Source: Lachnospiraceae bacterium UBA5902
Lineage (GTDB): Bacteria > Bacillota > Clostridia > Lachnospirales > Lachnospiraceae
DNA: 48,165 nt
Direction: 5' to 3'
NCBI GenBank assembly: GCA_002431865.1
Contig: DJEI01000033.1
Location: forward strand, 1 to 48,165
The notes under the pieces are model-generated. The model saw nothing but the letters and a program-made list of their open reading frames with translations, was not told the origin of the DNA and did not search any database. The translations under genes were made by a program, and so were the position numbers. Positions 16,975 to 24,923 of the stretch are shown in pieces (position 1 is the first letter of the stretch; each line of letters starts with the position of its first letter).

Positions 16975-17622
16975 ATGAAACAGGGTATCATATTTGACAT
17001 GGATGGCACATTGTGGGATTCTGCGGATGGCGTCGCAAAGTCATGGACACAGGTGATTCACAATGAGTATAAGAAGGACATGAATATCACAGAAGCGGAT
17101 GTGAAAGCTGTGATGGGAAAGACGATGGATGTGATCGCACAGATCGTATTCCCGGAGCTTGATAAAGAAGCACAGCAGGCACTTCTGGAGAAATGCTGTG
17201 ACTGGGAGAACGAGTATCTCCGCAGAAATGGCGGCAAGCTGTTTCCAGAACTGGAGGATACACTGAAAAAGCTTAAAAAACGATACCATTTGTATATCGT
17301 AAGCAATTGCCAGAGTGGCTATATCGAGGCATTTCTGGACTATTATAATTTTGGCCCGTATTTCGAAGATATTGAGTGTTATGGGAATAACGAGAAGAGC
17401 AAGGGGGACAATATCCGCCTTGTGATGGAGCGGAATGGTCTGGAGCAGACCATCTATGTCGGCGATATTCAGGGCGATTATGATGCGACGATGCAGGCGG
17501 GGGCGACCTTTATTCATGCAAAATATGGATTTGGAACGATTAATACAGAGGTTGCAGAAATCGAGAAGTTCAGCGACCTTCCGGAAGTCGCGGCCAGAGT
17601 GTTTCAGGAGATGAAAGCGTAA
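16975..17622 (+). CDS. HAD-superfamily phosphatase (phosphoglycolate-phosphatase-like)
   Basis: A 215-residue HAD hydrolase. Motif I is FDMDGTLWDS (nucleophile and acid Asp), motif II is the Ser in IVSNCQ, and motif IV is YVGDIQGDYDA. A helical cap (about residues 15-85) lies between motifs I and II, so it belongs to the subclass I group of phosphoglycolate phosphatase and beta-phosphoglucomutase. The substrate cannot be given. The ATG follows AAAGGAGACTTACG. It lies 121 bases after the MATE gene and 58 bases before the TraX-like gene. Confidence 0.9.
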   Translation: MKQGIIFDMDGTLWDSADGVAKSWTQVIHNEYKKDMNITEADVKAVMGKTMDVIAQIVFPELDKEAQQALLEKCCDWENEYLRRNGGKLFPELEDTLKKLKKRYHLYIVSNCQSGYIEAFLDYYNFGPYFEDIECYGNNEKSKGDNIRLVMERNGLEQTIYVGDIQGDYDATMQAGATFIHAKYGFGTINTEVAEIEKFSDLPEVAARVFQEMKA

Positions 17623-17680
17623 CTGCCACAGAACAGGATGACGAATATGCACATGATGAAAGAAGAGGGAGACTGGTAGA

Positions 17681-18484
17681 TTGGAACAGGTGATGCAGGC
17701 AGAGAAAACAGAAGATATACGTACGGGGATTACAGGCAGTACGCTCAAAATCATTGCCATGGTCACGATGCTGATCGATCACATTGGGGCAACCATCGTG
17801 TTACAGCTTGTCCAGCGCAATCCCAATAATTTTGACGCGCTTGGAAATGTGCGTATGACAGGCATGGTTGCTTTGTATTATGCTCTGCGGGGAATTGGCA
17901 GACTGGCATTTCCGATATTTATCTTCTTATTATTAGAAGGATTTCAGTATACACATAACCGCTTTCGCTATATTGGACGCCTGTTGCTGTTTGCGGTTGT
18001 TTCAGAGATTCCGTTTGATCTGGCGGTGAATTTGTCAGCAAAATGGATCCTGCAAGGGCATTTTCTGGAATTTACCAGTCAGAATGTATTCTTCACATTG
18101 GCAATCGGCATGATTGTACTGACCGCGTTGGAGGGCTTGCGTACCCTGCAGATGGATACAATCCTGAAAATAATTCTGATCGTTGGTGTGTCTGCACTTG
18201 GCGCGGCACTTGCGTATGCACTGCATACCGATTATGGTGCAATCGGTGTCATGGCAATTTGTACGGCATATGGATTCCGGAATCAAAAAAAGGAACTGCG
18301 TATGGCAGCTCCCTGTGTTGTATTATCGGTATTAGATATGTCAGAATTATGCGCACTTGTGGATGCGTGCATCGTGCATTTTTACAATGGAAAACGTGGG
18401 TTGAAATTAAAATGGGTATTCTACATATTTTATCCATTGCATTTGCTGATTCTTGCCGGCATCTGTATACTGCTTTTTAAATAG
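17681..18484 (+). CDS. TraX-family membrane protein
   Basis: A 267-residue polytopic membrane protein of the TraX family. The family pattern is clear: GSTLKIIAMVTMLIDHIGAT in the first helix, RLAFPIFIFLLLEGFQYT, RYIGRLLLFAVVSEIPFDL, and LKWVFYIFYPLHLLIL at the C terminus. TraX of the F plasmid is needed for pilin N-acetylation, but chromosomal Firmicute copies have no proven role and no conjugation genes are near. The start is a TTG at 17681, nine bases after GAGGGAG. The next in-frame ATG (17693) lacks a ribosome-binding site. The stop lies six bases from the convergent FliD-like gene. Confidence 0.85.
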   Translation: MEQVMQAEKTEDIRTGITGSTLKIIAMVTMLIDHIGATIVLQLVQRNPNNFDALGNVRMTGMVALYYALRGIGRLAFPIFIFLLLEGFQYTHNRFRYIGRLLLFAVVSEIPFDLAVNLSAKWILQGHFLEFTSQNVFFTLAIGMIVLTALEGLRTLQMDTILKIILIVGVSALGAALAYALHTDYGAIGVMAICTAYGFRNQKKELRMAAPCVVLSVLDMSELCALVDACIVHFYNGKRGLKLKWVFYIFYPLHLLILAGICILLFK

Positions 18485-18490
18485 AGAATA

Positions 18491-19750
18491 TTATGCATAA
18501 TTATTATACATCAGACCACTGTAAACAGACTGCGTATAGGTTGCGGTCTGTTTTTCTTTTGCATTTGGATATGTCACGATCAGGCGGTCGATATAAGCAA
18601 GTGGATCTAAGGTAAGACGATTCACTGTCTTTCCGATATCTGTGCGCAGATTGGAGTTATCTCCAAACAAAGTATTTAGTGTGTCATACGAAACGCCATT
18701 TGCCTGCTCTGCATCAAACTGCATGCGGTGATCTTCGCCAATGGTGATGCCGATGGAAGCAAGCTGTTCTTCGTGACGTGTGACAATACCGGAGATATCG
18801 TGATAGAGATTCCGGCTGCCGATGGACGTTGGCTCGCTTTCCTCAGAGAGGGTTACCAACTGATTGTATGCATCGGTAAAGTTCGTCATCTGGTCGACAA
18901 GCAGACTTTTATCCGGTGTGAACTGCACATTTACCGGTGTATCGGTGACCCTGTGAAAATCAAATTCCGCAACCTGATTGATTGAGATATGGTTGGAGGT
19001 TGCGGAATGCACGAGGTCGTTGATATAAAACCGTGCATTTTCCGGGTAGGTCTGTATCTGATCAAGTCCGAAAGCATCAACTACTTCGCCCCCCTGTTTT
19101 TTATCAAATGTAAAATATAAGGAAGAAACTGTCTCTGGCGTGCCTGTATCCGCAGATGCAAGCATGAGTGCACTTGTATTTCCTTCCTTTATAATAGAAG
19201 CGCATACATCAATATGTCTGCGGTTAATCTGATCGGCAAGCTGTTCCTGCAGCGACAGGTTTGTATCATCGCCGGAGACGGACAATGTAAACGGCAGATT
19301 GCCGTGCGTTGTCTGCATGGAAAAGCTGTAGCTGCCCGGGGCGAGTGCCACGCTGTCGGAATCAAGGTAAGTGCCGACATTGATCTGCTCGCTGGCGAGC
19401 TGGTCAATCTGCAGTGTCATATGATCCGGGAGCTCGCCGGACGCATGTGCGCGGAAAGAACCGGATACTGCATCGGGATTATCCGTGAAGATCTGCTTCT
19501 TCGTGTAAAGCTCACTGTCAGGATTCGCCAACTGATCTGTGATGTCACGCAGGGTCAGCGCCTGTTCCTTGATATCAATCATATGCTCCTGTCTCGATTC
19601 CGAGAGGGAAACCAGATAGAGCGGCGATGACTGATTGTATTTGGAAATACTGTTATAGACAGCTTTGAGTTCGGAAGCCTTATGCGTGCGCGTGCGACGC
19701 TTCGGTATGAGATCATGGTTTAAATAATTGTACACTTGTGATATATTCAT
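18491..19750 (-). CDS. FliD-like (flagellar cap-like) protein, isolated
   Basis: A 419-residue protein. The C-terminal half resembles the FliD cap protein: SNHISINQVAEFDFHRVTDT and PVNVQFTPD, then NFTDAYNQLV, matching the family pattern of a TG-P-V-V segment and an F-DAYN-L helix. The middle has a D-domain-like ISI/LAS strand region, with an ACSIIKEGN-type pattern. The usual N-terminal GLDIDSIV-type export segment is replaced by a basic stretch (PKRRTRTHKASEL). The ATG at 19750 has GGAGG nine bases upstream, which is why it is preferred over 19783. No flagellar genes are nearby, so it may be a stray cap-like protein or an adhesion factor. Confidence 0.65.
   Translation of the reverse strand: MNISQVYNYLNHDLIPKRRTRTHKASELKAVYNSISKYNQSSPLYLVSLSESRQEHMIDIKEQALTLRDITDQLANPDSELYTKKQIFTDNPDAVSGSFRAHASGELPDHMTLQIDQLASEQINVGTYLDSDSVALAPGSYSFSMQTTHGNLPFTLSVSGDDTNLSLQEQLADQINRRHIDVCASIIKEGNTSALMLASADTGTPETVSSLYFTFDKKQGGEVVDAFGLDQIQTYPENARFYINDLVHSATSNHISINQVAEFDFHRVTDTPVNVQFTPDKSLLVDQMTNFTDAYNQLVTLSEESEPTSIGSRNLYHDISGIVTRHEEQLASIGITIGEDHRMQFDAEQANGVSYDTLNTLFGDNSNLRTDIGKTVNRLTLDPLAYIDRLIVTYPNAKEKQTATYTQSVYSGLMYNNYA
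18523..18555 (+). terminator. terminator of the TraX gene, inside the convergent FliD-like gene
   Basis: AAACAGACTGC pairs with GCGGTCTGTTT (11 bp, one G-U), followed by further Ts. The hairpin overlaps codons near the 3' end of the opposite-strand gene, so plus-strand transcripts are expected to run about 70 bases into it. Confidence 0.8.
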
Positions 19751-19794
19751 ATAAGAAGGCCTCCTTTCCCAATATAATTGCATTGTTATTATTA

Positions 19795-19823
19795 AATATA
19801 TTATAAATATCGTAAAAATTCAA
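19795..19823 (-). promoter_or_regulatory. promoter of the FliD-like gene
   Basis: On the minus strand, TTGAAT (19823-19818), 17 bases, TATATT (19800-19795). Its -35 box lies eight bases from the -35 box of the divergent rpmG promoter. Confidence 0.5.
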
Positions 19824-19831
19824 CTTTTTCC

Positions 19832-19860
19832 TTGACTTTATATGTATGTTTTGTTATTCT
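19832..19860 (+). promoter_or_regulatory. promoter of the rpmG-secE-nusG-rplKA operon
   Basis: TTGACT (19832-19837), 17 bases, TATTCT (19855-19860). The first gene starts at 19955, leaving a leader of about 90 bases that contains a T-run and an A-run able to pair. Confidence 0.7.
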
Positions 19861-19954
19861 AAAGCTTGCGATGGAAGAGGTCCTTTTTTTTTGCACGAAA
19901 AAATAGGATTCTAAGATGTCATCTGTGAAAAAATAAATATGGAGGTGGACAGTT

Positions 19955-20104
19955 GTGCGTGTAAAAATTACATTGGCATGTCAGGATTGTAAACAGCGTA
20001 ATTACAATATGACAAAGGATAAGAAAACGCATCCGGACAGAATGGAAACAAAGAAGTATTGTAAGTTCTGTAAGAAGCACACGATGCACAAGGAAACAAA
20101 GTAA
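19955..20104 (+). CDS. rpmG: 50S ribosomal protein L33
   Basis: A 49-residue ribosomal protein L33. It starts at GTG (19955), six bases after GGAGGTGG, and reads [17 protein letters not shown] at the N terminus. Two Cys-x-x-Cys pairs (ACQDC and YCKFC) would bind zinc, followed by the invariant [10 protein letters not shown] tail. This is the usual gene to precede secE and nusG in Firmicutes, and it follows the operon promoter at 19832. The length and all family residues match a full, functional protein. Confidence 0.97.
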   Translation: MRVKITLACQDCKQRNYNMTKDKKTHPDRMETKKYCKFCKKHTMHKETK

Positions 20105-20119
20105 TCGGAGGAGTAGTCT

Positions 20120-20329
20120 ATGTCAAAAAAAGAAGAGACATCTTCACCTTCTTTGAAGAGAAGCTGGTTTCAGGAGCTGAAAGCAGAGTTCGGCAAGATC
20201 ACTTGGCCGACAAAGGACAAGCTCGTGAGACAGTCTGCGGCTGTAATCGTGATTTCCGTAATACTCGGATTTATCATTGCAGGTGTGGATTACCTGTTAC
20301 AGATCGGTTTAACTTATATTGTTGGTTAG
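20120..20329 (+). CDS. secE: preprotein translocase subunit SecE
   Basis: A 69-residue single-spanning SecE. It has a charged cytoplasmic N terminus, the conserved amphipathic segment WFQELKAEFGKITWPTKDKL and one C-terminal membrane helix (about residues 38-64). SecE stabilises SecY in the protein-export channel. The position between rpmG and nusG is the classic order. The ATG follows CGGAGGAG. nusG starts 12 bases after its stop. Confidence 0.97.
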   Translation: MSKKEETSSPSLKRSWFQELKAEFGKITWPTKDKLVRQSAAVIVISVILGFIIAGVDYLLQIGLTYIVG

Positions 20330-20341
20330 GTAGGTGAATGT

Positions 20342-20929
20342 ATGTCAGAACTATTCGAAAACGAAGCTGCAGCATCTGGGACACCAGAAAGCGGAATTCC
20401 GACCGATGGTGAGGCAAGATGGTATGTAGCTCATACCTACTCAGGTTATGAGAACAAGGTGAAAAATGATATCGAGAAGACTGTTGAAAACAGAAAGCTT
20501 CAAGAGCAAATCCTTGAGGTAACCGTACCGGTTCAGGAGGTAATTGAGACAACAAAGACAGGCGCGAAGAAGACAGTTCAGAGAAAGTTGTTTCCGGGTT
20601 ATGTTCTGGTTCATATGTATATGAACGATGTTACATGGTATGTAGTTCGTAACACACGGGGTGTTACAGGATTTGTAGGTCCGGAATCCAAGCCGGTTCC
20701 ACTCACGGAACGTGAAATGCGTGCGATGGGTATCGTGACTGAGGCACCAGTGGTACACATTGATGTGGAGGTTGGCGATCAGATCAAGGTTATTACCGGA
20801 GCTTGGGAAGGCAATGTTGCTGTTGTTAAGGCAATTAACGAGAGCAAGAGAACCGTAACCATTGACGTTGACATTTTCGGACGTGCTACATCTGTTGAGA
20901 TTGGATTTGGAGATATCCAGAAGATGTAA
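20342..20929 (+). CDS. nusG: transcription termination/antitermination protein NusG
   Basis: A 195-residue NusG. The N-terminal NGN domain begins at ARWYVAHTYSGYENKVK and includes KLFPGYVLVHM. The C-terminal KOW motif is VGDQIKVITGAWEGNVAVVK. It binds RNA polymerase and modulates pausing and termination. It is preceded by a short acidic extension (about 24 residues) and lies 12 bases after secE, 21 bases before rplK. Nothing is missing. Confidence 0.97.
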   Translation: MSELFENEAAASGTPESGIPTDGEARWYVAHTYSGYENKVKNDIEKTVENRKLQEQILEVTVPVQEVIETTKTGAKKTVQRKLFPGYVLVHMYMNDVTWYVVRNTRGVTGFVGPESKPVPLTEREMRAMGIVTEAPVVHIDVEVGDQIKVITGAWEGNVAVVKAINESKRTVTIDVDIFGRATSVEIGFGDIQKM

Positions 20930-20950
20930 GAGGTTTAGGAGGTAGCTATA

Positions 20951-21376
20951 ATGGCTAAGAAAGTAGAAGGATATATTAAATTACAGATTCCTGCAGGAAA
21001 GGCAACACCTGCACCACCTGTTGGTCCTGCACTTGGACAGCACGGTGTTAACATTGTACAGTTCACAAAGGAGTTTAATGCAAGAACTGCTGATCAGGGC
21101 GATATGATCATCCCTGTTGTAATTACAGTTTATGCAGATAAGAGTTTCAGCTTTGTAACTAAGACTCCACCGGCAGCAGTACTGCTTAAGAAGGCGTGCG
21201 GCCTTAAGTCAGCATCTGCAACACCGAACAAGACAAAGGTTGCAAAGATTTCTAAGGCTAAAGTTCAGGAGATCGCTGAGCTGAAGATGCCAGACCTGAA
21301 TGCAGCAAGCCTTGAGGCTGCTATGAGCATGATCGCTGGTACAGCTCGTTCTATGGGAATCGAAGTTGAGGACTAA
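20951..21376 (+). CDS. rplK: 50S ribosomal protein L11
   Basis: A 141-residue L11. The N terminus has [20 protein letters not shown] with the Pro-rich methylation and thiostrepton-loop region, followed by [16 protein letters not shown]. The C-terminal rRNA-binding domain ends in [14 protein letters not shown], the usual signature. L11 binds the GTPase-associated 23S region. The ATG follows AGGAGGTAGCTATA. It lies between nusG and rplA as expected. Confidence 0.97.
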   Translation: MAKKVEGYIKLQIPAGKATPAPPVGPALGQHGVNIVQFTKEFNARTADQGDMIIPVVITVYADKSFSFVTKTPPAAVLLKKACGLKSASATPNKTKVAKISKAKVQEIAELKMPDLNAASLEAAMSMIAGTARSMGIEVED

Positions 21377-21431
21377 TAAGAAATAATCGTAGGAGGGTCG
21401 CTCCCGCAAAAACTACAGGAGGTTTATTTGA

Positions 21432-22121
21432 ATGAAAACAGGTAAGAGATATTCAGAAGCTGCAAAGCTTATTGAAAAGACAAAAACATATGACTTAGAA
21501 GAGGCTGTTGCACTCGTTAAGAAGACAGCCAGCGCAAAGTTTGATGAGACAATCGAAGCTCACTTCCGTCTGGGCGTTGATGGTCGTCATGCAGACCAGC
21601 AGGTTCGTGGTGCAGTTGTTCTTCCTCACGGAACAGGTAAGACTGTAAAGGTTCTCGTATTTGCCAAGGGTAACAAGGTAGACGAGGCTCTTGCAGCAGG
21701 CGCTGATTACGCAGGTGGAGATGAGCTTGTACCAAAGATCCAGAACGAAGGCTGGTTGGATTTTGATGTTGTTGTTGCTACACCGGATATGATGGGTGTT
21801 GTTGGACGTCTTGGCCGTGTCCTTGGACCAAAGGGCTTGATGCCAAATCCAAAGGCTGGTACAGTTACTATGGACGTAACAAAGGCAATCAACGATATTA
21901 AGGCTGGTAAGATTGAGTACAGACTTGATAAGTCAAACATTATCCATGTGCCAATTGGAAAGGCTTCTTTCACAGAGGAGCAGTTAACAGACAACTTCCA
22001 GACTTTAATAGATGCAGTTGTTAAGGCTAAGCCGGCAGCAGCAAAGGGACAGTACATTAAGAGCTTGGTAGTAGCTTCTACAATGGGTCCTGGCGTAAAG
22101 CTGAACGTTACAAAGTACTAG
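21432..22121 (+). CDS. rplA: 50S ribosomal protein L1
   Basis: A 229-residue L1. Family landmarks include the N-terminal [56 protein letters not shown] and the final [14 protein letters not shown]1 builds the ribosomal L1 stalk and, in many bacteria, represses its own operon; a clear L1-site mimic was not identified here. The 55-base gap after rplK holds two purine-rich Shine-Dalgarno-like sites and a small hairpin. The gene is followed by a terminator, not by rplJ. Confidence 0.97.
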   Translation: MKTGKRYSEAAKLIEKTKTYDLEEAVALVKKTASAKFDETIEAHFRLGVDGRHADQQVRGAVVLPHGTGKTVKVLVFAKGNKVDEALAAGADYAGGDELVPKIQNEGWLDFDVVVATPDMMGVVGRLGRVLGPKGLMPNPKAGTVTMDVTKAINDIKAGKIEYRLDKSNIIHVPIGKASFTEEQLTDNFQTLIDAVVKAKPAAAKGQYIKSLVVASTMGPGVKLNVTKY

Positions 22122-22140
22122 GATTTAGCCCTGACAGAGA

Positions 22141-22189
22141 AAAGAGTGTGAATGTATTCCGACACGGAGTGCATGCGCACTCTTTTTTT
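22141..22189 (+). terminator. terminator after rplA
   Basis: GAGTGC (22167-22172), loop ATGC, GCACTC (22177-22182), then seven Ts. AAAGAGTG at 22141-22148 could pair instead with CACTCTTT (22179-22186), giving a longer alternative stem. Either way it closes the ribosomal operon without rplJ-rplL. Confidence 0.85.
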
Positions 22190-22190
22190 C

Positions 22191-22219
22191 TTGCTTTTCA
22201 GACGTAATAATAGTAAAAT
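22191..22219 (+). promoter_or_regulatory. promoter of the acyl-carrier mini-operon
   Basis: TTGCTT (22191-22196), 17 bases, TAAAAT (22214-22219). It starts directly after the ribosomal operon terminator, so the three downstream genes form a separate unit. Confidence 0.6.
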
Positions 22220-22270
22220 TAAAGTACTTGAGACATCGAGAAAGTAATTTATACCAAGGGGGTACAGACA

Positions 22271-22516
22271 ATGGAAAAGGAACAGATTGTAACGAAACTT
22301 GCGGAAGTGATTCATGATGTGTTACCGGAATTGGATGAGGCAGATATGCATGCAAATATGGTAAACGAATATGGCGTGAATTCCGTATCTTTGATTCGCC
22401 TGCTTGTAGCAGCAGAAAGCAAGTTTGATATTTCATTTACCGATTACGAGCTTGCACTCAGCGATTACGATTCGTTCAGCGATATCGCAGCAGTGATAGC
22501 AGAAAAATTAGCATAG
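22271..22516 (+). CDS. acyl/peptidyl carrier protein
   Basis: An 81-residue carrier protein. It has the four-helix carrier pattern with the phosphopantetheine attachment Ser38 in YGVNSVSLIRLL, where NSV replaces the usual DSL of fatty-acid AcpP; this divergence suggests a dedicated carrier of a secondary pathway rather than AcpP itself. FDISFTDYELALSDYDSF follows as helix III. The ATG follows AGGGGGTACAGACA. It is first in a tight three-gene operon with a BtrH-like protein (18 bases) and an Sfp-type phosphopantetheinyl transferase that would activate it. Confidence 0.88.
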   Translation: MEKEQIVTKLAEVIHDVLPELDEADMHANMVNEYGVNSVSLIRLLVAAESKFDISFTDYELALSDYDSFSDIAAVIAEKLA

Positions 22517-22534
22517 ATTGGGAGGAACAGTAAA

Positions 22535-23590
22535 ATGGCAGATATGAAAAAATTACCAGTAACATATCCAATGATTACATCTTGGCAGTGGCATGCAACA
22601 CTGTTTTCCATTCTCTCAGATGATGAGAATGCAAAGAAATGGATTTTCAGCAACTATATTCAGCTTCGTTGCTACAACATTCAGGAGATCTTCACAGGCG
22701 ATGATATGCTTCTCGCAGATATGATGCCAGGAAGCAGCGCATTGAAGCAGTGTCCATATCTGATGTTCTCGCTTCTTACAAAAGAGCAGATTCAGAGCTA
22801 CTGTGGAAACATTATTGACTTCATTATCAAGACAATCGATCTGAATGGATATGTATATGGTGTATTTGATGAGGCAAAGATTTTGTGTGATGCAGAGGTT
22901 GATTACAAGTTCCCTCATGAGTTGTTTATCTATGGATATAACCGTGATGAGGAAGTATTCTATGTAGGAGACTTCACATTCCAGGATCATTATTCATACA
23001 ACACAGTCAGTTTCTCTGATCTGGAGCGTGGCTATGAGGTTATCACAGAGCAGGATGACCATGTATTTAAGGATGATCACAAGGGCGGTCGTGGATTGTA
23101 TGTTGTTATGAAGAACACCGAGCATCCAATCTATGAAGTGGATGTTGAGCTGATCAAGCAGACAATCAGTGAGTACCTGAATTCACAGGATACAAAGGAT
23201 CATTTCCGTATGCTGCGCAACCGATTTGATGATACAACATTTGGTATCAGGGTTTATGACAAGGTGCTTGCACAGATCGAGAAGCAGCTACATGCAGAGG
23301 AGCCGGATTTCGATATCCGTGCATTGCATGTCATGTATGACCATAAGGTTTTGATGTTAGAGCGTATTAAGTATCTGATGAGTCACGGATTCTTGAAATA
23401 TAACGAGGATACGATCAATGAGTACCAGACGGTTGTCCGAAATATGCTGACTGCCCGTAACCTGCTTGTCCGTATCTCTATCACAGGTGAGATCGAGTCA
23501 TCTGTCCGCTTCAAGAACTATTTTGAACTTGCAAGAGAAAAGGAGATCAGCATTCTTTTCCGTATCCTTGCAGAACTGGAAGATAAATAA
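22535..23590 (+). CDS. unknown protein resembling BtrH-type acyltransferase/C39-like family
   Basis: A 351-residue soluble protein. The N-terminal part (residues of about 10-150) resembles the BtrH N-terminal, C39-peptidase-like fold: a YPMITSWQWHATLFSIL opening, WIFSNYIQLRC (Cys46), and FPHELFIYGYNRDEEVFYVGDF, giving a His128/Asp146 pair. In the butirosin pathway BtrH moves an acyl group from a carrier protein to the aminoglycoside. The expected Cys near the first helix is not where I would place it (His20 stands there), so catalysis is uncertain. The C-terminal 190 residues are helical and unrecognised. It sits between a carrier protein and its activating enzyme. Confidence 0.5.
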   Translation: MADMKKLPVTYPMITSWQWHATLFSILSDDENAKKWIFSNYIQLRCYNIQEIFTGDDMLLADMMPGSSALKQCPYLMFSLLTKEQIQSYCGNIIDFIIKTIDLNGYVYGVFDEAKILCDAEVDYKFPHELFIYGYNRDEEVFYVGDFTFQDHYSYNTVSFSDLERGYEVITEQDDHVFKDDHKGGRGLYVVMKNTEHPIYEVDVELIKQTISEYLNSQDTKDHFRMLRNRFDDTTFGIRVYDKVLAQIEKQLHAEEPDFDIRALHVMYDHKVLMLERIKYLMSHGFLKYNEDTINEYQTVVRNMLTARNLLVRISITGEIESSVRFKNYFELAREKEISILFRILAELEDK

Positions 23591-23591
23591 T

Positions 23592-24338
23592 ATGACAAAG
23601 ATTCATGTGTCTGTTGTACAAGTAAATCAGGAATACATAGAACAACATTTTGATGAATTGGTCGAACGCTTATACCCGGAACGAAAGTCCCGGGTATTGG
23701 CTTTTCGCAGGTGGGAACCAGCATATACATCGATCATAGCAGGTTTGTTGCTGCAGACACTTGTAGAAGAAAAGCTTGGTATCCACCCACAGGCATTGGT
23801 GCTTGAAAAAAATGAGAATGGAAAGCCGACGGTACAGGGACATCCGGAGTTTTATTTCAATCTCTCCCATGCGGGTGATTATGTCGTCCTGGCACACGGA
23901 GATGTGCCTTTGGGCGTCGATATCGAGCAAATACGCACGCAGAACCTGCATGTTGCAAAACGGTGCTATACAGAGGCAGAATATGCGTATGTGGCGGGTG
24001 CTGATTCTGAAGAGAATCAAATTGGTGATATATCTGAAGAAAACCATGAGATGAACATAGAAACAGACATGCTGCAGCCGGATACGTCGATGGATATAAA
24101 TGATCGATTTTTCTATCTGTGGACGATGAAAGAATCATATTTGAAGCTTACGGGTGATGGTATCAGCGTACCACTGAATTCATTCGAGGTTGATCCTTAT
24201 CGGCAAACGGTGAAAGGAACACTGTATCGGTATTCTATGCAACGAATGGATGATTACTGGATTTCTGTCTGTACAGGAGAGAATTGTGAGGTAGTGTATG
24301 ATTACAGAACCGGCAATGAATTTGGAGATAGCTGTTAA
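23592..24338 (+). CDS. 4'-phosphopantetheinyl transferase, Sfp type
   Basis: A 248-residue Sfp-type transferase, which moves phosphopantetheine from CoA to a carrier-protein serine. Motifs are FNLSHAGDYVVLAHG (substrate binding), PLGVDIEQIR (metal-binding Asp and Glu), and FFYLWTMKESYLKLTGDG (the W-x-x-KE-S-x-x-K signature). It is monofunctional and broad-range type, unlike AcpS. An acidic insert of about 35 residues (around 135-170) precedes the FFYLW motif, which is unusual. The ATG lies one base after the stop of the BtrH-like gene, so translation is coupled. Its neighbour carrier protein is the obvious substrate. Confidence 0.92.
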   Translation: MTKIHVSVVQVNQEYIEQHFDELVERLYPERKSRVLAFRRWEPAYTSIIAGLLLQTLVEEKLGIHPQALVLEKNENGKPTVQGHPEFYFNLSHAGDYVVLAHGDVPLGVDIEQIRTQNLHVAKRCYTEAEYAYVAGADSEENQIGDISEENHEMNIETDMLQPDTSMDINDRFFYLWTMKESYLKLTGDGISVPLNSFEVDPYRQTVKGTLYRYSMQRMDDYWISVCTGENCEVVYDYRTGNEFGDSC

Positions 24339-24409
24339 CACTGCCCATGAGACTAATAGAATACCGGATTATATGGGATAATTAAATATGTTTAATTTGC
24401 AGAAATCAC

Positions 24410-24438
24410 TTGACAATCATTGAAATCTACGATAGAAT
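24410..24438 (+). promoter_or_regulatory. tRNA-Arg promoter
   Basis: TTGACA (24410-24415), 17 bases, TAGAAT (24433-24438), 29 bases before the mature tRNA. Confidence 0.8.
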
Positions 24439-24466
24439 ATCATCTGTTGTGAGAAACAACATAGAT

Positions 24467-24540
24467 GCGGTCGTAGCTCAGCTGGATAGAGCACTTGGCT
24501 ACGGACCAAGGTGTCGGGAGTTCGAATCTTCTCGGCCGCA
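24467..24540 (+). tRNA. tRNA-Arg (anticodon ACG)
   Basis: A full cloverleaf of 74 nt: acceptor GCGGTCG/CGGCCGC (one G-U), D-arm GCTC/GAGC, anticodon stem CTTGG/CCAAG with loop CTACGGA (anticodon 24501-24503), T-loop TTCGAAT with a wobble-rich T-stem. The discriminator is A; CCA is not encoded. ACG normally needs A34-to-inosine editing by TadA. Confidence 0.95.
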
Positions 24541-24548
24541 TACCCTTA

Positions 24549-24577
24549 AAGCTTCTCGAGTAATCGGGAGGCTTTTT
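24549..24577 (+). terminator. terminator of tRNA-Arg
   Basis: AAGCTTCTCGA pairs with TCGGGAGGCTT (11 bp with one G-U), loop GTAA, followed by a T-run. Confidence 0.85.
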
Positions 24578-24593
24578 TGCGCGTTCCTGCAAG

Positions 24594-24719
24594 CACTGCA
24601 CACCTGCATGAACGCGATTCGTGCGAGTTAACTCGCAAACGAATCAGCATGCATGCAGGGGTATAGCGCGCCAGCGCGACACAAACATGGAGCGAAGCGG
24701 AATGTGAGTGTGTGCAGTG
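24594..24719. other. nested inverted-repeat element A
   Basis: CACTGCACAC (24594-24603) and GTGTGCAGTG (24710-24719) form a perfect 10-bp closing stem. Inside it CCTGCATG (24603-24610) pairs with CATGCAGG (24652-24659), GATTCGT (24616-24622) with ACGAATC (24639-24645), and GCGAGTTAACTCGC (24623-24636) is a perfect 14-bp palindrome. CGCG-CCAG-CGCG follows at 24667-24678. No coding capacity. It could be a structured RNA or a palindromic repeat. Confidence 0.7.
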
Positions 24720-24803
24720 TATATAGCGAATAAGGTAAGTAAGACCAGAGATTCGATCTTTAATTCTATATTGAATATGCAAGCCACCAAAATGTAAATA
24801 AGG

Positions 24804-24884
24804 ATGCAACATATCAACGAATTCTCAAGCAGACCGAAGCGATGGGGCGTTACCCGCGCGTGTCTGCTTAGGATTCTGTTGCAT
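24804..24884. other. long-stem inverted-repeat element B
   Basis: An outer stem ATGCAACA (24804-24811) / TGTTGCAT (24877-24884); an inner stem of about 15 bp from GAATTCT-c-AAGCAGAC (24819-24834) with GTCTGCTTAGGATTC (24862-24876), with one bulged C and one G-U. The apical part has GGG/CCC and GCG/CGC pairing. No open frame uses it. It lies between two convergent tRNA genes, downstream of both terminators. Confidence 0.7.
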
Positions 24885-24923
24885 ATATTATCCGTAGGAT
24901 AAATAGGGGCTTGCAATTCAAAA

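Noticed and set aside
24410..24631. Open frame over tRNA-Arg (reads AQLDRALGYGPRC)
   Set aside because: It is a translation of the tRNA gene and its promoter; such peptides are a known artefact.
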